Source: Lysinibacillus_B sp042920265
GTDB taxonomy: Bacteria; Bacillota; Bacilli; Bacillales_A; Planococcaceae
NCBI RefSeq assembly: GCF_042920265.1
Contig: NZ_JBDQZI010000006.1
Span: 1 to 64,000 of the forward strand
Direction: 5' to 3'
Length of the DNA stretch: 64,000 nucleotides
Position 1 is the first letter of the stretch. Every line of letters begins with the position of its first letter. Positions 9,263-16,901 of the stretch are shown here, one piece after another. The position numbers and the translations under genes are program-made. The notes beneath the pieces are model-generated. The model saw only the letters and a list, made by a program, of their open reading frames with translations. It made no database searches and was not told where the DNA came from.

Positions 9263-9325
9263 TTGACAAATGAATCTGATTCATTTACGATTCAATATAA
9301 CGAATGAACGAGATTCATTTGTGAG
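9263..9325 (+). promoter_or_regulatory. sigma-A promoter with TetR-type operator
   Basis: TTGACA at 9263-9268 and TACGAT at 9286-9291 are exactly 17 bases apart. The spacer is filled by the perfect palindrome ATGAATC-T-GATTCAT (9270-9284). A related half-pair, AATGAAC and GATTCATTT, follows near 9302-9321. Binding there would block the polymerase, so this is the likely control point for the deacetylase and permease genes and probably for the divergent tetR gene. Confidence 0.75.
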
Positions 9326-9384
9326 GGTTTTTATGTATTTTCGCAGTTATTTTGGAATTTAAAACAAAATCGGAGGGGTTTGGC

Positions 9385-10503
9385 GTGAAAACGGGGTATG
9401 TATTTGATGAAAGTTTTTTCTGGCATGATAATGGGACGGGAACTTTATATTTGCCTTCTGGTGGTTATTTAGAGCCTGATGTTTTTGTAGAACATCCTGC
9501 TACTAAGAGAAGAGTAAATAACTTACTTTATAAATCTGGTTTAATGGATCAGCTACAAATCCTAAAACCTGAGAGAGCGACGAAAGAAAGAATTGAAACG
9601 GTACACAAACAAAATTATGTAGATTATGTAAAACAATTAAGTGATACAACAGGTGGGGATGCTGGTGATCATGCGATAGTGGGGAAAGGGTCGTATGAAA
9701 TAGCGTTACTTTCTACAGGAGCAGCTATGAAAGCAGTGGATGCCGTTATGAATAACGAAGTAAAAAATGCGTATTCGTTATCAAGACCACCTGGGCACCA
9801 TGCAGAACCAGAAATGGGAATAGGCTTTTGCATTTTTAATAATATTGCCATTGCGGCGAAATACGCTCAAGAAAAATACGGATTAAAACGCGTATTTATT
9901 TTAGATTGGGATGTTCACCATGGCAATGGGACTGAAAAAATATTTTATGAAGATGATACGGTGACTTTTGTGTCAATTCATCAGCACTTGAGTTTTCCAA
10001 ATAATACAGGGTATGCAGATCATGTAGGCAGTGGAAAGGGAGAAGGCTATAACATTAATATTCCCCTACCAGCAGGAACAGGCGATGCGGGATATATTGC
10101 AGCTTTTGAATCGATTATTGCCCCAATCGTGCGCGATTTTAAACCGGAACTTATTTTAATATCAGCAGGACAAGACCCAGGCATGTTCGATCCTTTAGGA
10201 AGAATGAATATGACTGCGAAAGGTTTTGGCGAGATCACAAAAATCATGCTACAACTTGCTGATGAAGTTTGCGATAGTCGAATAGTGTTTGTACATGAAG
10301 GCGGATATAGCAATGCCTACGTTCCATTTTGTACATTGCGTATTATTGAGGAAATGTCAGGCATTTACACAGATGTGGAAGATCCATTCACTGGCTCTCA
10401 AGCACCAGATGTATTAAATATTGTCCAAAAAGAGGCAATCGATCAAGTAATTAAAATTCAATCTAAGCATTGGTCGTGTTTTAATGAACCATCATTAAAA
10501 TAA
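9385..10503 (+). CDS. class II histone-deacetylase-family amidohydrolase
   Basis: A 372-residue zinc amidohydrolase of the arginase/deacetylase fold. Seen: RPPGHHAEP near residue 135 (the catalytic histidine pair), DWDVHHGNG near 173 (zinc ligands Asp and His), SAGQDPGMFDPLGRM (third zinc ligand Asp) and HEGGYS with the transition-state-type tyrosine region. Bacterial members remove acetyl groups from acetylpolyamines or other small amides. The GTG start at 9385 is chosen for the GGAGGGG seven bases upstream; the longer reading from 9352 lacks a ribosome site. The permease gene 105 bases downstream, under the same TetR-type promoter, suggests that uptake and deacetylation of a nitrogen compound are linked. 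Confidence 0.9.
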   Translation: MKTGYVFDESFFWHDNGTGTLYLPSGGYLEPDVFVEHPATKRRVNNLLYKSGLMDQLQILKPERATKERIETVHKQNYVDYVKQLSDTTGGDAGDHAIVGKGSYEIALLSTGAAMKAVDAVMNNEVKNAYSLSRPPGHHAEPEMGIGFCIFNNIAIAAKYAQEKYGLKRVFILDWDVHHGNGTEKIFYEDDTVTFVSIHQHLSFPNNTGYADHVGSGKGEGYNINIPLPAGTGDAGYIAAFESIIAPIVRDFKPELILISAGQDPGMFDPLGRMNMTAKGFGEITKIMLQLADEVCDSRIVFVHEGGYSNAYVPFCTLRIIEEMSGIYTDVEDPFTGSQAPDVLNIVQKEAIDQVIKIQSKHWSCFNEPSLK

Positions 10504-10607
10504 AAGGATGCTGAGGATCACAGTCAATTTTATTTTAAACGATGAAGCTTCTATTCTAGTAATGGTTATAGATGAATGAAACATCATTAAAATTGGGAGG
10601 ATTAATT

Positions 10608-11987
10608 ATGGCTAAAATTGAAAATGTAAGTCACGAATTTATTCCTATTGAAAGTCGTAACAACAGTGCTAGAGAAATGTTCTTCACATGGTTTTCGGCT
10701 AATACAGTTTCAACAACACTAGTAACAGGTGCATTAGCCATTATTATAGGATTAGATTTCTTTTGGTCCTGCATCGCTATCATTGTAGGTCACGGCTTAG
10801 GTGCTATTATTATGGCCCTTCATGCTGCACTTGGTCCGAAATCGGGATTGCCTCAAGTAGTACAAAGCCGTGCGCAATTTGGCTATTACGGTGCCATTTT
10901 ACCAATGATTATTATATTTATCATGTATATTGGATATGGTTCTACTAACATTGTAGTCGTTGGCCAAGGATTAAAGGAAACGTTAAATTGGAATTTACAT
11001 TTAACCGTTATTTTCAGTCTGATTCCGATGGTTATAATTGCTATTTACGGTCAATCGATCTTGCAAAAATCCATGAAGGTCATTACGTATGTCTATATAG
11101 TCACTTTCATTGCATTAACATTTTTATTAGTGACAAATTTAGAAGGTGCTATTTTAAAAACAGGAAATTTTAATTTATCTGCTTTCATTTTAATGACATC
11201 GATTTGTGTGACATGGCAAATTACATATGGACCTTATGTGGCAGACCATACACGTTTTATTTCACCGAAAGAAAGTGTAAATACGTTCAAATACACTTAT
11301 GCAGGAACGTTTTTAAGTTCCGCATGGTTAATGGTTTTAGGTGCTTTAAGTGCGACAATGGTTACAGATGGCAATGTGATGGGCCAAATTAAAAGCATGG
11401 GTACAACGGGGTGGATCATTACACTACTTTTAACAGTTGGCGTACTAGTTATCAACTCTTTGAATATATACGGCGCAGGGATCATACTGTTGTCCATTAT
11501 TAGTAATTTTATTTCCTTTAAAACGACCGCACGCTTACGTATTTTTGCTACGATGTTTATAGGAATGATCATGGCGGTCATTGCAACTTTTGGTGCAGGG
11601 AATTTTATGGCTAATTTTCAAATGTATTTAGTTTTTGTCCTTTTCTTCATTATTCCATGGAGTTCGATCACGTTAATCGATTTCTTTGTTTTAAAAAGAA
11701 ATACCTATCATCATTCCGAGTACGAGAAAAAAGACGGAATTTTCCGACCATTTAATAAAGTGACATTAAGTATATATTTAGTGACAATTGTTATTCAAAT
11801 TCCATTTTTAAATACGGATTTGTATGTCGGAACGATGGCTACAATGTTGAATGGTGTTGATATTGCATGGGTTGTTGGACTAATTTTTTCAAGTGTTGTT
11901 TATTATACAATCACTAAAATGAATGCAATCAACATCCCAAGTGAAAGTAACGCTACAATTAATGAATTGGACACGTCTATTGATTAA
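10608..11987 (+). CDS. NCS1-family permease (cytosine/purine type)
   Basis: A 459-residue polytopic membrane protein with about twelve hydrophobic segments and the NCS1 pattern: an N-terminal FIPIESRNNSARE phrase, LGPKSGLPQVVQSRAQFGYYG in the first repeat, TWQITYGPYVADHTRF midway, and IPWSSITLIDFFVLK late. The family carries cytosine, purines, allantoin or related compounds with Na+ or H+. The ATG at 10608 follows GGGAGG closely; the upstream in-frame ATG at 10572 does not. It lies directly downstream of the deacetylase in the same direction, so it is probably its transport partner. The substrate is not known. A terminator follows at 12017. Confidence 0.9.
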   Translation: MAKIENVSHEFIPIESRNNSAREMFFTWFSANTVSTTLVTGALAIIIGLDFFWSCIAIIVGHGLGAIIMALHAALGPKSGLPQVVQSRAQFGYYGAILPMIIIFIMYIGYGSTNIVVVGQGLKETLNWNLHLTVIFSLIPMVIIAIYGQSILQKSMKVITYVYIVTFIALTFLLVTNLEGAILKTGNFNLSAFILMTSICVTWQITYGPYVADHTRFISPKESVNTFKYTYAGTFLSSAWLMVLGALSATMVTDGNVMGQIKSMGTTGWIITLLLTVGVLVINSLNIYGAGIILLSIISNFISFKTTARLRIFATMFIGMIMAVIATFGAGNFMANFQMYLVFVLFFIIPWSSITLIDFFVLKRNTYHHSEYEKKDGIFRPFNKVTLSIYLVTIVIQIPFLNTDLYVGTMATMLNGVDIAWVVGLIFSSVVYYTITKMNAINIPSESNATINELDTSID

Positions 11988-12016
11988 CTAATTTTCACCA
12001 TCAAAACTTACTAAAA

Positions 12017-12050
12017 AAGAGAAGGTTGGCTCAAACTGCCTCCTTCTCTT
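12017..12050. terminator. terminator between permease and 12098 gene
   Basis: AAGAGAAGG pairs with CCTTCTCTT, and an inner GGC/GCC pair closes a seven-base loop. An A run lies on one side and a T-rich stretch on the other, so it can serve both converging genes. Confidence 0.8.
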
Positions 12051-12097
12051 CACCTTCAAAGTAATGCTCCCTCGATTGTAGCGATTAAACGATCCAA

Positions 12098-12445
12098 TTA
12101 TTTCGCGGATTCAATCGCTTCAATTAGATTTGTAAAGATAGATGGATCTTCAACATCTTCGTCTGTTACTTCATTGACAATCTCAAAATCATCAGCGTCC
12201 ACAAGTAAAATACTGATGCCGTCTTTAATGAACTCTTCTGCTTCGACTTCACCTTCATAATATTGATACGTTGCTACTACAACATGAGTCCCAGCCTCTT
12301 CATCTAAAAACATATAAAGCGTATCCGAATTTCCGTACACTTCCTCTAAAACGGAACGCAACTGAGGTGTACCCTCGCTCCATTTCACTTCTTTATTTAC
12401 TGTTGCTGCAACTAATGATTCTACAAATTCTTCTACTGTATTCAT
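12098..12445 (-). CDS. small acidic hypothetical protein
   Basis: A 115-residue acidic protein with no signal peptide or membrane segment. I do not recognise the family. The pattern is alternating helices and strands (SVLEEVYG, LYMFLDEEAGTHVVVATYQYY, DGISILLVDADDFEIVNEV), which suggests a compact alpha/beta fold. The ATG at 12445 is chosen because GGAGGGT lies nine bases before it; the ATG at 12472 has no such site. It is the last gene before the integrase scar, so it is probably core chromosome. Confidence 0.75.
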   Translation of the reverse strand: MNTVEEFVESLVAATVNKEVKWSEGTPQLRSVLEEVYGNSDTLYMFLDEEAGTHVVVATYQYYEGEVEAEEFIKDGISILLVDADDFEIVNEVTDEDVEDPSIFTNLIEAIESAK

Positions 12446-12609
12446 TCCAATACCCTCCATTCCACAAAACATTCTGCGGTAATCTAGCTACTGTATCATA
12501 CAATGACCCATTAGGTAAAATTACCACCTTTCGCAAATACAAATGCAATCTACTTATTTAGGATATGAATGTAGTGGCATCTTATTCATGTGTTTTTACG
12601 TTATAAGGT

Positions 12610-12717
12610 GAAATCGGTGACGTTCAAACAGTCATGGATGTTTATGCTCATGTCATGGAAAAGGATAAAGTAGAGACGGTATACATCAAGGGTTTTCACC
12701 TTTTTGAAATCGTTTGA
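12610..12717 (+). pseudogene. tyrosine-integrase 3' remnant
   Basis: Thirty-six codons from 12610 to a TGA at 12715 read EIGDVQTVMDVYAHVMEKDK and a short tail. This matches the C-terminal box of phage-type tyrosine recombinases, where H..V.TTMDVYAHV leads to the catalytic Tyr (here in DVYAHV). The rest of the gene, with the Arg and His of the active site, is gone. A tmRNA-like att sequence follows 10 bases later, which is where an integrase gene normally ends. Confidence 0.7.
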
Positions 12718-12727
12718 TTCCTATTAA

Positions 12728-12740
12728 TGGAGACGGCGGG
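12728..12740. other. tmRNA-3'-end-like attachment site
   Basis: TGGAGACGGCGGG is the reverse complement of the conserved 3' end of bacterial tmRNA (CCCGCCGTCTCCA), a frequent target of integrases. Only this short piece matches, not the rest of the T-arm. Related but poorer phrases occur at 934-950 and 8175-8186. It is most likely an att remnant marking the left edge of the island. Confidence 0.5.
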
Positions 12741-12760
12741 TATTCAGTCTACAAAACAGA

Positions 12761-12838
12761 CAAACCTTATTATATCAACGTTTGAAGGGCATTTTTGAGG
12801 CTCAAAAATAGCTCTTACAAAGGAATTAATAAGGTTTG
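12761..12838. terminator. nested inverted repeats after the SEC-C gene
   Basis: CAAACCTTATTA at 12761 pairs exactly with TAATAAGGTTTG at 12827. Inside it, GCATTTTTGAG and CTCAAAAATAGC form a second stem. It lies 20 bases beyond the stop of the SEC-C gene and could end its leftward transcript, or it could be the inverted terminal end of an excised element. Confidence 0.55.
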
Positions 12839-12858
12839 ATGAAATATGCTTACGGAGA

Positions 12859-15141
12859 CTAGTATTTCTTTATTTCACAACATTTCTTATATTTTTTATT
12901 TCTTCCACAGGGACAATTATCATTCCTCCCAATTTTACCATTAACTTCTCTATATTTTTCTATTCTTTGCTTTGAAATAAATTCAACCACTTTTTCAACG
13001 TCTTGTATTTGATCAAGGTCTTGAAGGTTGCTCAGTTTTAGTGAACAAATCTTTATATCTCTTAATCGATCCTGTCTATCATAGTAAAAGTCATATACTA
13101 AGCATTCTCCATTACCAATAATATTTAAATTTGCATAAATATAATTAGCCTTATCATTATCTGTAAGTGTTTTCAAATCAGGAGCATAAACAAATATAGC
13201 ATATGGCATTTCGCCTGGTGCAAACGTTTGAATCATATAACCAATTTGTTTTTGCCTTAATAAAATTGACTCTAATTGATTTACGAAATTATCTCTGGAT
13301 TCAAAATCAAAATCTAATAAGAAATTAGAAAACCCAATTTTTTCTACACTCCCTATTTTACTTAACAAATCTAGAATTTCTTTAAACTGAGGTGCCATAT
13401 TTTGTGTCGGCTTATTAACCTCTATATTATGATGCAACAACGAAAAGTAATTATCTAGTTCCTGTCTGTAACCTATCCCGCTTAGTCTAGTCCCACTCTC
13501 TACTTCTTTAGCATCCCAAGTATATAAGTTTCGCTCTAAATACATTCCCAAATGATCTAACTCGTCATTCAAAGCTAAACTCTCACATTCAATAGCATTT
13601 CTACGTTCTTTTAAGTAATGTAGAAATTGTAACGGATTATCGAATATATCTCGATATATTCTTAAATCATCTATCGATAATGATATTGAATTACTCTTCA
13701 ATTTTATAAAATTGATTTTTTCTGCTTTGGCCGTGAAGGTATTAAAATTATCTACCGTCACACAAAGGCAATAAATTTCAGAATAATTTCGCATGTCTAA
13801 TTCCACTTTCAAATCTTTTTCCTTCGTATAAATTTTTGAAAGTGTATTTTTCTCTATATATTCCTTGGTTCTATCACATTGATGATCTGCCTTTTCAATC
13901 AATGCTTTAAAAGAATTTATATGTCCTTTATAATCCGTTAAAGCAGAAGTATAAATAAATGATCCTGCTTTAACTTCTACTATTAACATGACATCATTAA
14001 AAGTTATGAGTAAATCATTTTCAGCACAATCTTTCAATGATTTTTTTCTAGGGTAATAATTGTCTCTAAACGTATTACAGCCGGGAAGTATTTTTTTAAA
14101 TAAATTTTCCACCATTTTTTCAGTCGTTTCTTGCTGGATAATTGCCCATGTTTCTTTATAACTTGGACATGCAATTATTAAATTTTTTTGAATAGCTCTA
14201 TATAGATTATCGAAAATAGAGTAATAGTCGAAACCGTATGCAATATTATTAATTTTAATAAATGGTCTTTTTTGGATAGGTAAGTCTAAATTCGGCCATC
14301 CGGAATAATAAGTTTCATCATTAAAGAAAGCTCGATATTCATTAATTCCATAACTTAATATATCAATAAATTCATCAGACCACCCTGTTATCTCTTTAAT
14401 CCCATGTAACTTAATTATATCTAATTTTTGAATTTCTTCAGATAAACTTAATAATTCTTTAAATTTTTGATTGATATCAGTAACATTATCAACTTGAATC
14501 TCTTGGCTGAAAAATTCATTTAAACCATCAGCCATTTTCTTCATTTCATCCAGTCTTCCTTGAGTAAGAATATATTCTAAATTTTCTAATCCTTTGATAA
14601 AATTTTCTACATTAAGTTTAAAAGTTTCTTCAAATATTTGGTTATGTGGAGAAAGTATTTCTCTAAAATGTTCAATTTGATAACACTGATATCTATCTCC
14701 ACGTACAACTCTTGAAAATTCAGATTCAATTATATACGCAAGATTTTCTCTATTAACGCTTGGATCGTCTTTTAATTTTTTTTCAGTCCAATAGAAATAA
14801 TAATCATTTAAAGAATAGTACAAATTGATAACATCCATTAAAATATCTTCATAGTCATCAAATTCACTCTCTTGTCCACCATCCATATAAGAATTTTCTT
14901 GAGAAACTAAAATTGACTGAATATATTCAATAGCTCTTTGAGAATAAATTTCCTCTAGGCTACTTTCAATCTCTGAAGTTAAATTAATGAAATTTACTAT
15001 ATTCCTTTCAAATAAATAATTTAAAAGTTCAAGCGGATTAGATTTTTTAACTTTTTCTTTTATATTATTTATTAACTTATCTATATCATTTTTATGTTTT
15101 TCATAATCATTCTCTAACAATATTAACTTACTATCCGCCAT
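12859..15141 (-). CDS. SEC-C motif protein with nuclease-like core
   Basis: A 760-residue soluble protein. The C-terminus ends in a SEC-C zinc knuckle: C743-P-C745-G and the pair C754-C755. The middle has NDLLITFNDVMLIVEVKAGSF, with E389-x-K391 after a strand and acidic residues just before; this is the usual layout of a PD-(D/E)xK nuclease core. The first 350 residues are mostly helical and unrecognised. It starts 28 bases after the reverse transcriptase stop and shares its direction, so it is very likely made from the same transcript and acts with it. SEC-C proteins with a nuclease-like core occur in defence islands; this one is a plausible effector. A nuclease role is inferred from one motif. 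Confidence 0.75.
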   Translation of the reverse strand: MADSKLILLENDYEKHKNDIDKLINNIKEKVKKSNPLELLNYLFERNIVNFINLTSEIESSLEEIYSQRAIEYIQSILVSQENSYMDGGQESEFDDYEDILMDVINLYYSLNDYYFYWTEKKLKDDPSVNRENLAYIIESEFSRVVRGDRYQCYQIEHFREILSPHNQIFEETFKLNVENFIKGLENLEYILTQGRLDEMKKMADGLNEFFSQEIQVDNVTDINQKFKELLSLSEEIQKLDIIKLHGIKEITGWSDEFIDILSYGINEYRAFFNDETYYSGWPNLDLPIQKRPFIKINNIAYGFDYYSIFDNLYRAIQKNLIIACPSYKETWAIIQQETTEKMVENLFKKILPGCNTFRDNYYPRKKSLKDCAENDLLITFNDVMLIVEVKAGSFIYTSALTDYKGHINSFKALIEKADHQCDRTKEYIEKNTLSKIYTKEKDLKVELDMRNYSEIYCLCVTVDNFNTFTAKAEKINFIKLKSNSISLSIDDLRIYRDIFDNPLQFLHYLKERRNAIECESLALNDELDHLGMYLERNLYTWDAKEVESGTRLSGIGYRQELDNYFSLLHHNIEVNKPTQNMAPQFKEILDLLSKIGSVEKIGFSNFLLDFDFESRDNFVNQLESILLRQKQIGYMIQTFAPGEMPYAIFVYAPDLKTLTDNDKANYIYANLNIIGNGECLVYDFYYDRQDRLRDIKICSLKLSNLQDLDQIQDVEKVVEFISKQRIEKYREVNGKIGRNDNCPCGRNKKYKKCCEIKKY

Positions 15142-15169
15142 TAATATCCTCCTTAGATTTTCAATTAAG

Positions 15170-16567
15170 TCATAATTTTTTATGGATTCTTCTCCAATGC
15201 CTCTTAACCTGCTTCTTAATAAGACATTTAACAGGCAACTTATTCATTTTGTTATGCGCTTTATAAGCATACGTAACAAAATTTCCACGTTCTTTATAAT
15301 TAAAGCCTAAATGAGTATATAAGTCATAAAGGGAACGTTTCGGACCTGGCCTTTTTGTGAAACGTTCAATCCCTTTCACAGTCTTAACCTTGCGATAAGC
15401 TCTCGTATAATAATTAAACAAGCTCTTTTCTCTCAATTGAATCATTTGTCCATCCGTTACAAATCCCAAATAATCGATTTTTGAGGGATTTAATTGTTCA
15501 TCAAGTATTTCATTACCATTCCATAACCTTATTTCAGTTTTTTCTGGCTGCACAATTAATCCATCGGGTTCGTATTTTTTTATGATTGAAAATAATTCAT
15601 TGCGAATTACACTGAACTCATCGGAACCTTCGCCTTCAATTGGTATAACAACAATCAAATCATCGCAGTACCTTCTATACATAGCATTTGCATTCTTTTG
15701 TTTACACCATTCACTTATTTCTTTATCAAAATCTATTAAGTGTACATTAGAACATACTGCACTCATACTTGAACCTTGAGGTATACCAAAAGGACCCAGA
15801 TTAGGGTTTCTCTTTAAATAAAATTTCTTGAATTCCCTAAATTCAGCTGGCTCCATGATTCTACTAATTTGATGCATTTTAATTTTTTTGTCTAATTTCC
15901 TTCCATGCTTTTCTTCTAAAAAGTTATAAATATCTTCTCTATTCACGTATGTAAATTTCGTCAAATTTTTAAATACTTGATACCAGTCTTTCTCTAAAGT
16001 ACTTACTCCTAGAACTCTTTTCATGTTTTCCTTCAATGTATGATGCGAAATATTATCGAAATACTTCGAAAAATCACTAGCTATTACAACCGCCTTCTCA
16101 AATTTAAATAAATGCTCGAACACCTGAAACGCAAAATCGATATTATTTTCACCAAACTTGTTATTCCGATATGCAATAACATTTTCATCAATTTCATTAT
16201 CAGTAGCATAATTGTTATAAGCATTATTTAGTAAATCACCATAATATTTATATATAAAGCTGTCTTTATGAGCAGCATAAAAAATTTGACGAGTCTTTGG
16301 TTTCCCAGGTTCTTTTCTTTTAATGACATTGCCTAGTTCATCAATTTCTTTAACCGTCACAAACCTCTTAAAGTTCATTTCAAAATGTAGAAATGGTAAA
16401 AAAGCATATGAAGCTACGAAATCCTTATTTAAAAGATCCGCTTTCATATGCCCAATTTGTATTCGTTCATCAAAATGTAGATAACCTTTTGTTCTATACT
16501 TCTCCCAATTAATGTTAGAAGAGCTAGAGAGGTTATGTAATTGATGTGGTCCATTACCCTGGTTCAT
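15170..16567 (-). CDS. reverse transcriptase of the Abi/UG (DRT-like) type
   Basis: A 465-residue reverse transcriptase. Seen: K-x-RxI-x-YAAHKDS at about 91-102, motif A VIASDFSKYFDN with D165, GIPQGSSMSA at 261-270, and the catalytic YCDD at 300-303 inside RRYCDDLIVVIP. There is no maturase X/HNH or integrase part as in group II introns. The NAxxH and VTG marks of retron enzymes are not evident. The shape fits the unknown-group/abortive-infection enzymes (DRT systems), which make cDNA, often from an RNA encoded just upstream. The start has AGGAGG ten bases before it. Upstream lies a 330-base structured stretch with its own promoter; downstream is a nuclease-like SEC-C gene. The subclass cannot be fixed by eye. 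Confidence 0.88.
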   Translation of the reverse strand: MNQGNGPHQLHNLSSSSNINWEKYRTKGYLHFDERIQIGHMKADLLNKDFVASYAFLPFLHFEMNFKRFVTVKEIDELGNVIKRKEPGKPKTRQIFYAAHKDSFIYKYYGDLLNNAYNNYATDNEIDENVIAYRNNKFGENNIDFAFQVFEHLFKFEKAVVIASDFSKYFDNISHHTLKENMKRVLGVSTLEKDWYQVFKNLTKFTYVNREDIYNFLEEKHGRKLDKKIKMHQISRIMEPAEFREFKKFYLKRNPNLGPFGIPQGSSMSAVCSNVHLIDFDKEISEWCKQKNANAMYRRYCDDLIVVIPIEGEGSDEFSVIRNELFSIIKKYEPDGLIVQPEKTEIRLWNGNEILDEQLNPSKIDYLGFVTDGQMIQLREKSLFNYYTRAYRKVKTVKGIERFTKRPGPKRSLYDLYTHLGFNYKERGNFVTYAYKAHNKMNKLPVKCLIKKQVKRHWRRIHKKL

Positions 16568-16569
16568 AA

Positions 16570-16842
16570 CCGAAAAACCTCCTAGCCTAATTTGGTGTCA
16601 TCTATCAAAGATAGATGCTCTGCTGACCACGCGCTCCGTATAAAACGGCTTTGTTACTCTTAAAACACTACACTATACTTACCCTATGGAGGTAATTACA
16701 ATGTTGCTAAGTTTGTCTAGCTATTCAGAAGTCCAGCTCGTGCTGTTCTTAACAGAAATCACTAGGTTGCTTGTTGAGGTTCTAAATATTTATAACCTTG
16801 ACAAGCGTGAAACTTAACACTCCTACAACTAATTTCACAGGA
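16570..16842 (-). ncRNA. candidate structured RNA upstream of the reverse transcriptase
   Basis: The 334 bases between the helicase and the RT gene carry no open frame but several clean stems in the RT direction: GCTTGT/ACAAGC with inner AGGTT/AACCT (16769-16806), CTGTT/AACAG (16743-16755), CCGT/ACGG near 16637, and CATCTATC/GATAGATG with a three-base loop (16599-16617). A promoter sits just upstream. Long, structured leaders of this size are known to act as template or partner RNAs in retrons and in DRT2- and DRT9-like systems. An RNA role is inference from position and folding. Confidence 0.55.
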
Positions 16843-16849
16843 CAGTTAT

Positions 16850-16879
16850 ATTATAACATTTTTACTAAATTATAGTTAA
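16850..16879 (-). promoter_or_regulatory. promoter of the RT leader RNA
   Basis: Read leftward, TATAAT (16850-16855) is a perfect -10 box, with TTAACT about 18 bases upstream as a weak -35. Start of transcription is expected near 16842. It lies after the stop of the second helicase, so the leader RNA and RT can be made independently of the helicases. Confidence 0.6.
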
Positions 16880-16901
16880 AATAGCAGTAATTTTTAAAAA
16901 T

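Noticed and set aside
15170..16567. Group II intron
   Set aside because: The RT has no maturase or HNH part, and no domain V/VI-like RNA fold was seen after it.
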